29,944 nucleotides of DNA from UBA5972 sp964466385 (GTDB lineage: Bacteria > Pseudomonadota > Alphaproteobacteria > Rhodobacterales > Rhodobacteraceae), in NCBI GenBank assembly GCA_964466385.1, contig CAYXNM010000017.1, positions 1 to 29,944 on the forward strand. The letters are read 5' to 3'. The notes under the pieces are model-generated. The model worked only from the letters and a program-made list of their open reading frames with translations. It was not told where the DNA came from and made no database searches. Numbering within the stretch: the stretch's first letter is position 1; every line of letters starts with the position of its first letter. Made by a program: the position numbers and the translations under genes. Below, in pieces: positions 21,356 through 29,944 of the stretch.

Positions 21356-22693
21356 TCAGAGATCTGAATATATCCCGCTCAACCGGGCGATCACCTCGGC
21401 GGGCACGAGTTCCTCGCTCACGCCGGTTTTTCGGCTGGTCAGTTCGACCACACCGTTTTTCAATCCGCGCGGCCCAACCGTGATCCGCCATGGCAGACCG
21501 ATCAGGTCCATCGTCGCAAACTTGCCCCCGGCGCGCTCGTGACGGTCGTCGTAAAGCGGGTCCAGCCCTTTGGCGGTCAGTTGCTTGTAGAGGGCTTGGC
21601 AGGCCGCGTCGGCCTCGGCATCGCCCTGCTTGAGATTGACGATACCCACATGAAACGGTGTCACGGCTTCGGGCCAGATGATGCCCTTGTCGTCGTGGCT
21701 GGCTTCGATGATCGCGCCCACAAGACGCGACACACCGATCCCGTGGCTGCCCATGTGAACGGGAACCCGCGTGCCGTCGGGTGTCACCACGGTCGCCCCC
21801 ATGCTTTCGGAGTATTTCGTCCCGAAATAGAAAATCTGTCCCACCTCGATCCCGCGCGACTGCATGCGGCGTTCAGCGGGGATGGCGGTGAATTCTTCGG
21901 GATCGTGGGTTTCGTCCGTGCGCGCATAGGGCGTTGTCCATTCGTCGCGAATGGCTGCGCATTGATCCCAGTCATCATAATCCACATCGCGATCGCCAAG
22001 CTTCAGGTCGAGGATCGCACTGTCATAGAATACCTCGCTCTCGCCCGTGTCCGCGAGCACCAGAAACTCGTGCGTGTCGTCACCGCCAATGGGGCCGCTG
22101 TCCGCGCGCATCGGGATCGCCTTGAGGCCCATACGCTCATACGTTCGCAGATAACTGACCATGTGGCGGTTATAGGCACGCATGGCGGCAGCCTTGTCGA
22201 TGTCAAAATTGTACCCGTCCTTCATGAAAAACTCGCGCCCGCGCATGACACCGAAACGGGGCCGGATTTCGTCGCGAAACTTCCATTGGATGTGGTAAAG
22301 TGTCTGGGGAAGATCCTTGTAGGACTGCACGGACGAGCGGAAGATATCCGTGATCAGTTCTTCATTGGTCGGCCCATAAAGCATGTCGCGGCCGTGACGG
22401 TCCGTGATGCGCAGCATTTCCTCGCCATAATCGTCGTATCGTCCGCTTTCGCGCCAAAGATCGGCCGATTGCAGGGTCGGCATCAGCATGGGAATGTGCC
22501 CCGCGCGGATCTGCTCCTGGTGCACGATATCTTCCAGCTTGCGCAAAACCTTGAACCCAAGCGGCAGCCACGAGTAAATGCCCGCGCTCGCCTGCCGGAT
22601 CATGCCGGCGCGCAACATCAGCCGGTGGCTGACGATCTGGGCTTCGGACGGGGTTTCCTTGAGAACAGGCAGGAAGTAACGGGATAGACGCAT
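21356..22693 (-). CDS. proS: Proline--tRNA ligase (short alphaproteobacterial type)
   Basis: A 445-residue class II aminoacyl-tRNA synthetase charging tRNA-Pro in the cytoplasm. The opening MRLSRYFLPVLKETPSEAQI, the TNEE block at 109-112, motif 2 as FRDEIRPR (139-146) with RGREF (151-155), and motif 3 around GSHGIGVSRLVGAI (315-328, R323) are all clear. The bacterial editing (INS) insertion of about 180 residues seen in the E. coli enzyme is missing. Only a short linker (about 238-290) lies between the catalytic halves, the normal form in alphaproteobacteria. Mischarged Ala-tRNA-Pro would need a separate trans-editing protein, not seen here. The anticodon-binding domain follows (AVTPFHVGIV onward). 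The start at 22693 has a GGAGC ribosome site. Confidence 0.97.
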   Translation of the reverse strand: MRLSRYFLPVLKETPSEAQIVSHRLMLRAGMIRQASAGIYSWLPLGFKVLRKLEDIVHQEQIRAGHIPMLMPTLQSADLWRESGRYDDYGEEMLRITDRHGRDMLYGPTNEELITDIFRSSVQSYKDLPQTLYHIQWKFRDEIRPRFGVMRGREFFMKDGYNFDIDKAAAMRAYNRHMVSYLRTYERMGLKAIPMRADSGPIGGDDTHEFLVLADTGESEVFYDSAILDLKLGDRDVDYDDWDQCAAIRDEWTTPYARTDETHDPEEFTAIPAERRMQSRGIEVGQIFYFGTKYSESMGATVVTPDGTRVPVHMGSHGIGVSRLVGAIIEASHDDKGIIWPEAVTPFHVGIVNLKQGDAEADAACQALYKQLTAKGLDPLYDDRHERAGGKFATMDLIGLPWRITVGPRGLKNGVVELTSRKTGVSEELVPAEVIARLSGIYSDL

Positions 22694-22911
22694 GGGATCG
22701 AAAGCTCCGGGAAAATTCGTATTCCCGGTGCTCTAAGCGATCACCGCGCAGGGGGCAAGCGGCAGACGGCTAGGCAAGAGGCACCGCAGCACCTTTGTTG
22801 ACGACGGTTCGCGGGTCAACCGGCGCGTCGCGCGCCCCGCGAAATGGCCAGTGACGGTTTGCCCCGCCACATCACGACCCCACCCGAGAACCCCGGGACC
22901 GGCTGCGGCAG

Positions 22912-24447
22912 CTAGTCGATGACCACGCGCCCTTCGCATTCAAGAGACCGCGCAAGTGATTGAAATCGCGTCAGAACCACCTCGCCGAACAAATCGCGCG
23001 CCTTGGGTTTAAGGTGCAATTCCAGCGTGCGTTCGTTCCGGTCCAGCACCAGTCGCCCCATCATCTTGGGCGAGGCGCCCGACAGCATCGCACCAAACCG
23101 CATCGCCTTGCCAAGTGTGCGCGCGGATTTGGTCTCTTCGGCGTTCAGCAAGCCGATCACCTGATCAAAACCGGCGCCATAAGAGGCATTCTTGTAGCGA
23201 TGGAGCAAAGCCAAACCCAAAAACACCCGACCCGCATGGTTGAGCCCGCCCAGATTGGCCCGTGTCGCATTGTCAAAACAGACCTCGGCACGATAATCGG
23301 GATGCGCGCGCCAGGTCACGTCATGCAACAGGCAAGCGGCGCGGATCAGGCGCAGACGCTGCGGATCGGCCCCTGCGAAAACCGGCTGAAGAAAATCAAA
23401 GAGCCGCCGCCCGGCGCCGGGCAAACGGGCCGAGGCGCGCTCCATGTACCGGCAGGCCTCGATCAGCGGATCCCGGTTGCGCAATTTCGGCGACATCCGC
23501 GCATAAAGCAGGCCCTCGCGAATGCCGTAACTGGATACGGCAATCATCTTAGGCGCAAAAACCTCGACCAGTTCCCGCAGGACGATCCGCGCCTTTGGCA
23601 CCAGACGCATGCGTTCGGGCGACGATCCGGACAGCGCGATCAACGCGTCAACTGTCCTCGAACCGATCCACTCGACGGTCTCGTTTATGGACCGGGGCGT
23701 CATTTCGTATTCGTGGAGCACCTTCAGGGGGTAATTCCGCCGCTCCATGTCCAGCCGCGCAATGGCGCGCCAACTGCCCCCGACAAGAAAAAGGCAATCA
23801 TAGTGCCCGTCGATCTTTGTTCGCAGGTCTCCCAGAACCTTGCGGACATGTGCGCCCATGGCCGCGGCGTCGTCCCCGAACCGGTCCAGATGCAGCGGTC
23901 CGAGCGGCGATGTCTGGCAAAGCCCGACCTTCCCGGACGAGATTTCCGCAACCTCCAGCGACGCGCCGCCAATATCGCACATCAGGCCCCTGGCACCGGG
24001 CCAGCCCAGCAAAACACCCTGTGCCGACAGTTTCGCTTCCGCCCGTCCGCTTGCAATCTTGAGCGAAATGCCGGTTTCCCCAAGCACCTCTTGGCAAAAC
24101 TCCTTGCCATCTTTCGCTTCGCGCACCGCCGCGGTTGCCACGCCGTAAAGCGGGGTTGCATTCATCCCCTGAGCCAGAAGCGCGAACCGCTTGAGCGCCA
24201 GCAACGCCCGAACGCGCCCTTCGGGATTGAGATATCCCGTCGTCAGCACACCCGCGCCAAGACCGCAGAGTATCTTTTCGTTGAAGAAATAGGCAGGCGA
24301 GCGCGCAGCACCGTCAAAAATGACCAGCCGGACCGAGTTTGAGCCCACATCGACCACACCCAGACGTTCAAGCTTGCGCTTAGCGGAATACTGAAAAAGC
24401 GGCAGCCCCGAAACACCCTTGTCGCCGTGTTTCTTTTTCGCGTTCAA
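22912..24447 (-). CDS. ppx: Exopolyphosphatase (Ppx/GppA family)
   Basis: A 511-residue enzyme that removes terminal phosphates from polyphosphate. It has the ASKHA ATPase-fold motifs DVGSNSVR (33-40), TAAVRE (105-110), E137 in SGRAEAKL (equivalent to the catalytic glutamate of E. coli Ppx) and DIGGASLE (158-165). The C-terminal helical region, with LLHDVTWRAHPDY, resembles the HD-like domain of longer Ppx proteins. The start is a TTG at 24447 with AAGGGG upstream; no ATG precedes the conserved region, and the first residues are lysine-rich. It lies downstream of ppk1 on the same strand, separated by 264 bases carrying a palindromic repeat. Synthesis and breakdown of polyphosphate are thus encoded side by side, as in many bacteria. 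Confidence 0.94.
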   Translation of the reverse strand: MNAKKKHGDKGVSGLPLFQYSAKRKLERLGVVDVGSNSVRLVIFDGAARSPAYFFNEKILCGLGAGVLTTGYLNPEGRVRALLALKRFALLAQGMNATPLYGVATAAVREAKDGKEFCQEVLGETGISLKIASGRAEAKLSAQGVLLGWPGARGLMCDIGGASLEVAEISSGKVGLCQTSPLGPLHLDRFGDDAAAMGAHVRKVLGDLRTKIDGHYDCLFLVGGSWRAIARLDMERRNYPLKVLHEYEMTPRSINETVEWIGSRTVDALIALSGSSPERMRLVPKARIVLRELVEVFAPKMIAVSSYGIREGLLYARMSPKLRNRDPLIEACRYMERASARLPGAGRRLFDFLQPVFAGADPQRLRLIRAACLLHDVTWRAHPDYRAEVCFDNATRANLGGLNHAGRVFLGLALLHRYKNASYGAGFDQVIGLLNAEETKSARTLGKAMRFGAMLSGASPKMMGRLVLDRNERTLELHLKPKARDLFGEVVLTRFQSLARSLECEGRVVID

Positions 24448-24519
24448 ATCTGGCGCCCCTTCTTGAGCCGCATCCTTTTTACCTGAATCGGCGGGGCGGC
24501 TCTATCTTGTTGGTTTTAC

Positions 24520-24590
24520 GCGCAATTCACTCCGAAAACCGGTTCCCACTTTTCGGATTGCGCTCTAAAGCGCGTTGACATTAGAACGCG
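24520..24590. repeat. Alphaproteobacterial palindromic intergenic element between ppk1 and ppx
   Basis: GCGCAAT (24520-24526) pairs with ATTGCGC (24557-24563). Nested inside, TCCGAAAA (24531-24538) pairs with TTTTCGGA (24550-24557), around a central ACCGGT. Two smaller hairpins follow: GCGCT/AGCGC (24560-24573) and CGCGTT/AACGCG (24571-24590). I recognise the first unit as a widespread alphaproteobacterial intergenic repeat of the form 'CCGAAAACCGGTTcCCACTTTTCGG'. It could form a stem between the two cistrons and set their relative expression. No T-run follows, so a classical terminator is unlikely. Confidence 0.65.
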
Positions 24591-24711
24591 ACGCCCCGGC
24601 CATCAAGCGCCTGCTCGTCTTTGTGGCCCAAATATCCAAAATGCCGCACAAACAGCCGGCGCGCCCCGGTCAGACCGGATGCAGGGCCGCAAAAAAGCCC
24701 GGCATGTCACG

Positions 24712-26889
24712 TCAGTCACTCGTATGCGTCAGTTCCGGAACATCCTTTGCTCCGACCGACCCGCGTCCTGAAAGCGACGGATTCTCCATGAAGAACCTGT
24801 GGCAACTGAAAAGCGGCTCTGAGCCATCGGCGTCATGGCGACTGAAACGCCCGTCCGCCCCCAGGACCCAGCTTTGCGCCTGATCTGCAAGGTTGGCCGC
24901 CATGATCTGGCTCATGACCTGCGCATGGACCGTCTTGTTCCTGATCTCCACCAGCGATTCGACCCGCCGGTCGAGGTTTCGGCCCATCCAGTCGGCCGAA
25001 GACATGAAAACCCGCGCCTTTTTCGACGGCAACCCGTGACCATCGCCAAAACAGACGATGCGCGAATGTTCAAGGAAACGTCCCACAATGGATTTCACGC
25101 GAATATTGTCCGACAGCCCCTTGATGCCCGGACGCAACCCACAAATGCCCCGCACCACAAGCGATATCCGCACCCCGGCACGGGACGCGGCATAGAGCGC
25201 GTCAATCACGTCGGATTCGATCAGGGAATTCATCTTGGCCCAGATTTCTCCGGGTTTGCCGGCACGCGCGAATTCGTTCTCCCGCGCGATCGCCGCCAGC
25301 AACGCACCCTTCAGGCCATCCGGTGAAATCGTCAGGTATTCCAGATGATCGGGCTTGGCGTATCCCGAAACATAATTGAAGACCTTGGTGGCATCGCGTC
25401 CAAGGGCGGCATCGCAGGTAAACAGGGAGAGGTCCGTGTAAATCCGCGCCGTGATGGGATGGTAATTGCCGGTTCCAAAGTGCGTATACGTCACCAGTTT
25501 TCCGTTTTCACGCCGCACGATCGTGGAAATCTTCGCGTGCGTCTTCCAATCCAGAAACCCATAGACAACATGCGCGCCCGCGCGTTCCAGCCGCCGCGAC
25601 TGGCGAATGTTCGCGGCTTCGTCAAACCGCGCCTTCAACTCGACCAGCGCGGTGACCGATTTGCCTTCTTCGGCGGCCTCGCAAAGAGCCGACACAATCG
25701 GGCTTTCGTTTGAGGTGCGATAAAGTGTCTGCTTGATCGCCAGCACATCCGGGTCCGCCGCTGCCTGTTTCAGAAAGCGCACAACCATGTTGAACGTTTC
25801 GTAAGGATGATGCAGCAGCATGTCTTTCTGGCGGATCGCGCCAAATATATCGCCGTCGTGATCGTGGACACGTTCCGGCACCCGGGGGCTGAAACCGGGC
25901 CACAACAGGTCTGGCCGGTTTTCCGACACAAGCTCTCCCAGATCGGAAATGCCGATCATGCCGCCCATCTCGATCACTTCCTCGTCGCCCACATCCAGCG
26001 CGCGGGTGACCAGCCTGCGAAGGTTTCCCGGTGCCTCGCCCGATAACGACATCCGGATAACGGCCCCGCGCCGACGACGCTTGAGCGCCGTTTCAAACTC
26101 GCGCACCAGATCCTCGGCCTCCTCTTCGACCTCCAGATCGCTGTCGCGCAGGATGCGGAACGTGCAATTGCTTCGAATGCTGTAGCCGGGGAAAAGCGCC
26201 CCGATGTTTTCCAGCAAAAGCTCCTCGAGCGGCAGGAACCGCTGCCTGCCGTCGGCACTGTCCGGCAAGGGCACGAAACGGCTGATTTGCCGTGGGATCG
26301 GCAAAAGCGACATCAGTTTCCGACCGTCTTTCCCGCGGACGAGTTCGAGCGCCAGCGACAGACCCTCGTTGGCGATGAAGGGGAACGGATGCGCCGGGTC
26401 GATGGCCAGAGGGCTGAGGATTGGAAAGACCTGCTCCAGAAACACATCTTCCAGAAACGCACGATCCCCGTCGGCCAGCTGATCGCGCGTCAGAATGGCG
26501 ATGCCGACCGTTTCCATTTCTTCTTTCAGTTCCTCCCAGCAGGATTGCTGGCGCAGCATCAACGCACGGGCATCGGCGTCGATCAGCTCCAACTGGGACC
26601 GCGGGCTCAGTCCGTCGGCCGCCGGGCGTTCGACCCCCGCGCGGGCGAGTTCGCGCAGGCCCGCAACGCGCACCGTGAAGAACTCGTCAAGATTGGTCGA
26701 GGATATGGACAGGAAGCGCACGCGCTCCAGCAACGGGACCGACCCGTTCGAAGCCTCTTCCAGCACCCGCCAGTTGAACGCCAGCCAGGACAGCTCGCGG
26801 TTGAAAAAGCGCCCGGGACCGTCAAAGTCCAGCCCGGGAAATTCCCGAGCCTCCTCAAACGGCGCGTGAAGGAAATCGGCATTGGTCAT
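24712..26889 (-). CDS. ppk1: Polyphosphate kinase 1
   Basis: A 725-residue PPK1 that reversibly polymerises the ATP gamma-phosphate into polyphosphate. Domain order is the N-terminal helical domain (FFNRELSWLAFNWRVLEEA, 28-46), the head domain, and two phospholipase-D-like catalytic domains. HHPYETF (360-366) and FLDWKTHAK (445-453) include the phosphohistidine H451. VTYTHFGTGNYHP and the C-terminal VKSIVGRFLEHSRI follow. I chose ATG 26889 because the family begins near FFNRELSWL; a frame open from 26979 adds about 30 non-conserved residues. It is 61 bases after hdaA and 264 bases before ppx. The protein is full length with no missing catalytic residue. Confidence 0.96.
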   Translation of the reverse strand: MTNADFLHAPFEEAREFPGLDFDGPGRFFNRELSWLAFNWRVLEEASNGSVPLLERVRFLSISSTNLDEFFTVRVAGLRELARAGVERPAADGLSPRSQLELIDADARALMLRQQSCWEELKEEMETVGIAILTRDQLADGDRAFLEDVFLEQVFPILSPLAIDPAHPFPFIANEGLSLALELVRGKDGRKLMSLLPIPRQISRFVPLPDSADGRQRFLPLEELLLENIGALFPGYSIRSNCTFRILRDSDLEVEEEAEDLVREFETALKRRRRGAVIRMSLSGEAPGNLRRLVTRALDVGDEEVIEMGGMIGISDLGELVSENRPDLLWPGFSPRVPERVHDHDGDIFGAIRQKDMLLHHPYETFNMVVRFLKQAAADPDVLAIKQTLYRTSNESPIVSALCEAAEEGKSVTALVELKARFDEAANIRQSRRLERAGAHVVYGFLDWKTHAKISTIVRRENGKLVTYTHFGTGNYHPITARIYTDLSLFTCDAALGRDATKVFNYVSGYAKPDHLEYLTISPDGLKGALLAAIARENEFARAGKPGEIWAKMNSLIESDVIDALYAASRAGVRISLVVRGICGLRPGIKGLSDNIRVKSIVGRFLEHSRIVCFGDGHGLPSKKARVFMSSADWMGRNLDRRVESLVEIRNKTVHAQVMSQIMAANLADQAQSWVLGADGRFSRHDADGSEPLFSCHRFFMENPSLSGRGSVGAKDVPELTHTSD

Positions 26890-26950
26890 GGTTCGTTTCA
26901 GTTCTTTTCCAGCGTGGTTCAGAGACGGCGCGTAAATATGCCCGAATTCG

Positions 26951-27622
26951 TCAAAGCTTGTCCAGAACCTGCCCCGCAAGACGTCGCGTGACGGGCCGTT
27001 TCAGGGCCAGTGCCTCGCGATCCAGTGCCACGACCAGCCTCTGCACACTTGCCGCCGAACGCTCCATCCGGCCCAGAAGGAATTCGATCACGCCGGGCGG
27101 CACGACCAGTTGCCGATCGTTGAACTGCTTGACCAGCAACGTTGCCAGCAAGGCGTCATCGGGGGGCGCGATCGCGGCTGTGAAACTGGCCTCGATCCGG
27201 CTCTTGAGATCGGGCAGACGGAACCCGATCCTTGCGGGCGCACAAGTGGCTGTCATCAACAGGTGGATTTCACCGCCCTGCGCGCGGTTGACCAGATGAA
27301 AGAGCGCCTCTTCCCCGGCGCTGTCACCGCAGATTTCATCGATGTCTTCAAGAACAAGTCTCGTCCCCTCCGGCACAGGGGCGAACTTTAGGGTTCCGCC
27401 ATTTTCGCACCTCTGGAAATGCCCCGCGACATCGCCCTGCCATACCCGCGCCAGATGGGTTTTGCCGCTCCCCGCGTTCCCCGTCACGATCAGCCGGTTG
27501 CCGGGCCAGTCGCGCCAGCGCTCGATCGAGCGCAACGCCACCTCGTTGGACGGCGCCACAAAGAAATCCTCGCGCCCGAACGCAGACCTGACCGGCAGGT
27601 CGAATGTCAGTTGGCTGGGCAC
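26951..27622 (-). CDS. hdaA: DnaA-related regulatory inactivator HdaA
   Basis: A 223-residue AAA+ protein homologous to DnaA domain III. It binds the DNA-loaded sliding clamp and promotes hydrolysis of DnaA-ATP, limiting re-initiation. QLTFDLP (4-10) is the expected beta-clamp-binding peptide at the extreme N-terminus. Walker A is GNAGSGKT (48-55) and Walker B LVLEDID (89-95). A sensor-2-like SVQRLVVALDREAL segment lies near the C-terminus. The DNA-binding domain IV of DnaA is absent, which separates it from DnaA itself. It begins four bases after the AI-2E-type gene and precedes ppk1, an order common in alphaproteobacteria, so it is probably co-transcribed with both. Confidence 0.93.
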   Translation of the reverse strand: MPSQLTFDLPVRSAFGREDFFVAPSNEVALRSIERWRDWPGNRLIVTGNAGSGKTHLARVWQGDVAGHFQRCENGGTLKFAPVPEGTRLVLEDIDEICGDSAGEEALFHLVNRAQGGEIHLLMTATCAPARIGFRLPDLKSRIEASFTAAIAPPDDALLATLLVKQFNDRQLVVPPGVIEFLLGRMERSAASVQRLVVALDREALALKRPVTRRLAGQVLDKL

Positions 27623-27626
27623 GGTC

Positions 27627-28688
27627 TCAATCCTGCCCCTTCAGCCCTTTGTAAAGGCGTCCTTCCAGGTATTGGCGGATGCCAAAACGTGAAAAGACCC
27701 CGATCATGGCTGCCGTGGGCACGGCAACCAGCATACCGACGAAACCGAACATGGTTCCGAAAACCGACAATGCGAACATCAGCCAGACCGGGTGAAGCCC
27801 GACCGATCCACCGATCAGGCGCGGTGTCAGAACATTGCCTTCGACCATCTGACCGACCACGAAAATACCGGCAACGACGCCAATCCACCAGGGTTCCGAC
27901 CAGAACTGGAACATGGCAAGCCCGATGGCCAGAACCCCTCCCACCAACGCGCCCACGTAAGGGATAAACGAAACAAGCCCGGCGATCAGCCCCACCACCA
28001 GCCCGAATTGCAAACCGACCAGCGCCAGAGCGACGGCGTAATACGCGCCGAGGATCGAACTGACCGTGATCTGCCCGCGCACGAACCCGGCAAGCACCTG
28101 ATCGACCTCCACCGCAAGATCGCGCAGTTGTTGTTTGTGATCAAGCGGCAGCCAGCCATCGATGATCGCAACCATCCGGTCCCAATCCAGCAGCAGGTAA
28201 AAGGCCACGACCGGGACGACGACGATGAAGATCACGATATCGATCAGCGAAAAGGCCGAACTGATCAGCGTGTTGGCAATCTGCCCGCTTTGCGCCCGCA
28301 AAGACGTAGCTATTCCGTTGAGAGTTTCGCGCAACGCCGAGTCCGGTTCCATCAGGGTCGGAATGTATTTCTGGAGAAAATCCTGGATGGTCTGGGAATA
28401 GGTCGGCGCGGCTTCGATGAGCGCGCTCAACTGGTTGATGAATGTCGGGATCAGGATCAGCGCCATGGCGACGAAGACGAACATGCCGACGAACGTGATG
28501 ATGATCGTCGCGACGACCCGGCTGCACCCCATTTTTTCCAGCCGGTCCGCGACCGGGTCCAGAAAATAGGCCACGGCGGCCCCGGCGATGAACGGCAGGA
28601 TCACGTTGCCAAGGGACCACATGAGGACGCCAAGGACAAGCGCACCAATGCCCCACCAGCGCAGTTGTTCCGAAACGGAAAGCGACAT
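27627..28688 (-). CDS. AI-2E/PerM-family membrane protein
   Basis: A 353-residue polytopic membrane protein of the AI-2E transporter (PerM/TqsA) family. N-terminal helices include LGNVILPFIAGAAVAYFLDP and VATIIITFVGMFVFVAMALI. A soluble amphipathic section (about 90-150) follows. The C-terminal half holds the family block VGLIAGLVSFIPYVGALVGG and GNVLTPRLIGGSVGLHPVW. Members have been linked to autoinducer-2 export or Na+/H+ exchange, but the role of alphaproteobacterial copies next to hdaA is not established. I chose ATG 28688 (MSLSVSEQLRW) with GAGGG upstream; the frame open to 29210 is antisense to the cupin gene. It is the first gene of the leftward run to ppk1. Confidence 0.9.
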   Translation of the reverse strand: MSLSVSEQLRWWGIGALVLGVLMWSLGNVILPFIAGAAVAYFLDPVADRLEKMGCSRVVATIIITFVGMFVFVAMALILIPTFINQLSALIEAAPTYSQTIQDFLQKYIPTLMEPDSALRETLNGIATSLRAQSGQIANTLISSAFSLIDIVIFIVVVPVVAFYLLLDWDRMVAIIDGWLPLDHKQQLRDLAVEVDQVLAGFVRGQITVSSILGAYYAVALALVGLQFGLVVGLIAGLVSFIPYVGALVGGVLAIGLAMFQFWSEPWWIGVVAGIFVVGQMVEGNVLTPRLIGGSVGLHPVWLMFALSVFGTMFGFVGMLVAVPTAAMIGVFSRFGIRQYLEGRLYKGLKGQD

Positions 28689-28800
28689 TGACCGGCCCTC
28701 GCAAACTAAACACGGCCCGGTTTTGGCGCAGCACCCGTGCTGATGCAAGCAAAACCGCCCGCCAGGGGACGCCCGCTGACTGTTCGGGCTGACGCACGGC

Positions 28801-28851
28801 TTGAAACTTGCCCTTCCCGCGCGCAAGATCGCCTCCAAGGAAAAAAGGAGG
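28801..28851 (+). promoter_or_regulatory. Possible promoter and strong Shine-Dalgarno site of the VOC-bicupin gene
   Basis: TTGAAA (28801-28806), a 17-base spacer and CAAGAT (28824-28829) form a weak sigma-70-like promoter. AAGGAGG (28845-28851), four bases before the ATG at 28856, is close to a perfect anti-16S match and by far the strongest ribosome site I see in the window. The promoter call is tentative; the ribosome site is solid. Confidence 0.4.
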
Positions 28852-28855
28852 TTCC

Positions 28856-29944
28856 ATGTCCCCCGTTGAAACCCTGGCCGAGGTTTGCCTCTCCACGCGC
28901 GAATTGCGCGACGATCTGCCGTTTTACACCAACACGCTTGGCCTCGCGCTTGACATGATCTTTCCTGCCGACAATCCGAGGGTTGCGGTGTTGTCCGGCC
29001 ACGGTCTGCGTGTGCGCATCGAGAAAGACGCACCCGAGCCACCGGGTACCCTGCGCATTCTGACACGCGATCCCGATGGTTTCGCAAACGGCGCCCGCAC
29101 GCTGACTGCCCCGAACGGAACCCGGATCGAGATTGAACCGCTTCACCCAGAGCTTGCGCAGCCAACGACCGCCCATGAATTCGCCGTGCGCCGTCTTCGC
29201 GACGAAGCACCCTGGATCATCGGGCGCGCCGGCATGCATTACCGCGACCTGATCCCGTCACGCCTTGGGGGGTCGATCATCGCCAGCCACATTCGCATAC
29301 CCGACGGCGGACCTGTTCCCGACATGGTGCATTACCACACGGTCGGATTTCAGCTCATATTCTGCTACAAGGGCTGGGTCGACGTCCTTTACGAGGATCA
29401 GGGCAACGACATGTTGCGCCTGAGCGCCGGCGATTGCGTGATCCAGCCGCCCGAAATCCGCCACCGCGTCTGCCACGCTTCGCCGGATATCGAAGTGATC
29501 GAAATCGGCGTGCCTGCCGAGCATGTGACCACGATCGACCACGAGATGACGCTGCCAAACGGCCACGGTGATCCCGCGCGCGAGTGGCAGGGACAGACCT
29601 TTGTGCACCACGTCAGGAAAGGGGCGACGTGGCAGCCCTTCCGCATCCCGGGTTTCGTCTGCCGCGATACCGGGATCAACGCGGGCACCAGGGGTGTTGC
29701 CGGCATTCAGGTGGCCCGGTTTGACGGCCCCCAGCCCCCCGCGACGACCCACGACACCGACATCCACTTCAGCTTTGTCATGGACGGCACTATGACGATT
29801 GCCGCCAAGGGTCAGGAACCGCGCACCCTTGCCGCCGGCGACAGTTTCGTCATTCCGCCCGGCCTTGCGGTCAGGTATTCGCAATGTTCGGACAACTTTG
29901 AACTGCTCGAAGCCAGCCTGCCGGGAACATTCAGAACCGATGTT
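28856..29944 (+). CDS. VOC domain-bicupin fusion protein (C-terminus cut by window edge)
   Basis: I translated 363 codons by hand; no stop is reached. Residues 5-95 look like a glyoxalase/VOC module (LAEVCLSTRELRDDLPFYTN, 7-26, and NGTRIEIEPLHPE, 87-99). A first cupin follows with metal-ligand-like H159 and H161 (MVHYH), Q166 where glutamate is usual, and H203 in QPPEIRHRV. A second cupin lies at about 270-360 with THDTDIHFSFVMDG and GDSFVIPPG. The substrate is unknown. Bicupins include dioxygenases, decarboxylases and isomerases, and VOC domains often bind metal for ring cleavage or isomerisation, so a metal enzyme of small-molecule metabolism is plausible. The gene is divergent from the AI-2E-type gene. 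The protein is probably near its end at the window edge, judging from the completed second barrel. Confidence 0.8.
   Translation, partial: MSPVETLAEVCLSTRELRDDLPFYTNTLGLALDMIFPADNPRVAVLSGHGLRVRIEKDAPEPPGTLRILTRDPDGFANGARTLTAPNGTRIEIEPLHPELAQPTTAHEFAVRRLRDEAPWIIGRAGMHYRDLIPSRLGGSIIASHIRIPDGGPVPDMVHYHTVGFQLIFCYKGWVDVLYEDQGNDMLRLSAGDCVIQPPEIRHRVCHASPDIEVIEIGVPAEHVTTIDHEMTLPNGHGDPAREWQGQTFVHHVRKGATWQPFRIPGFVCRDTGINAGTRGVAGIQVARFDGPQPPATTHDTDIHFSFVMDGTMTIAAKGQEPRTLAAGDSFVIPPGLAVRYSQCSDNFELLEASLPGTFRTDV

Noticed and set aside
22694..22911. A terminator or small gene between ppx and proS
   Set aside because: There are short imperfect GC-rich repeats, for example GTTGAC/GTCAAC, but no stem followed by a T-run and no frame with start and ribosome site.

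Overview
The window looks like a high-GC alphaproteobacterial chromosome, most likely Rhodobacterales (Roseobacter/Rhodobacter relatives). The support is gene content and order: a proline-tRNA ligase without the long editing insertion beside lolC-lolD, an hdaA-ppk1-ppx run next to an AI-2E/PerM-type membrane protein, and GC-rich intergenic palindromes. This assignment comes from family recognition, not from a database search. No rRNA, tRNA, CRISPR array, insertion sequence or phage gene was seen.

Bases 1-13433 are dominated by an acyl-CoA catabolic island built around one divergent control region (9266-9389). Leftward runs a tight eight-gene operon: RhlG-like SDR, MaoC-type hydratase, aminoglycoside-phosphotransferase-like kinase, second SDR, bifunctional enoyl-CoA hydratase/3-hydroxyacyl-CoA dehydrogenase, a large/small acyl-CoA dehydrogenase pair, and an atypical crotonase. 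Rightward run a TetR regulator, an ACAD11-like acyl-CoA dehydrogenase, a medium-chain dehydrogenase/reductase (MDR) and a DUF2855 protein. A 7-bp-arm palindrome in the control region overlaps a predicted leftward -10 box and is the likely TetR operator. The kinase and the ACAD11-like enzyme correspond to the two halves of the fused animal proteins ACAD10/ACAD11 and to LvaA/LvaC of bacterial levulinate catabolism, where a 4-hydroxyacyl-CoA is phosphorylated and then rearranged for beta-oxidation. My inference is a kinase-dependent route for 4-hydroxy (or 4-oxo) acids feeding dedicated beta-oxidation enzymes. A PHP-domain phosphoesterase gene, cut by the window edge, lies at the far left.

Bases 13442-18330 carry a small sulfotransferase translationally coupled to an EamA/DMT transporter, a divergent acyl-CoA synthetase that could activate substrates for the island, and an unrecognised single-pass membrane protein resembling an M48 peptidase that has lost its zinc site. 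A 410-base gene-free stretch follows, packed with inverted repeats and one good intrinsic terminator.

Bases 18331-28688 are all leftward and mainly housekeeping: lolD, lolC, an MDR oxidoreductase, proS, then ppx, a palindromic repeat, ppk1, hdaA and the AI-2E-type protein. They cover lipoprotein release, prolyl-tRNA charging, polyphosphate turnover and replication-initiation control. The window ends in a rightward gene (28856 onward, cut by the edge) encoding an unusual VOC-cupin-cupin protein behind a near-perfect Shine-Dalgarno sequence.
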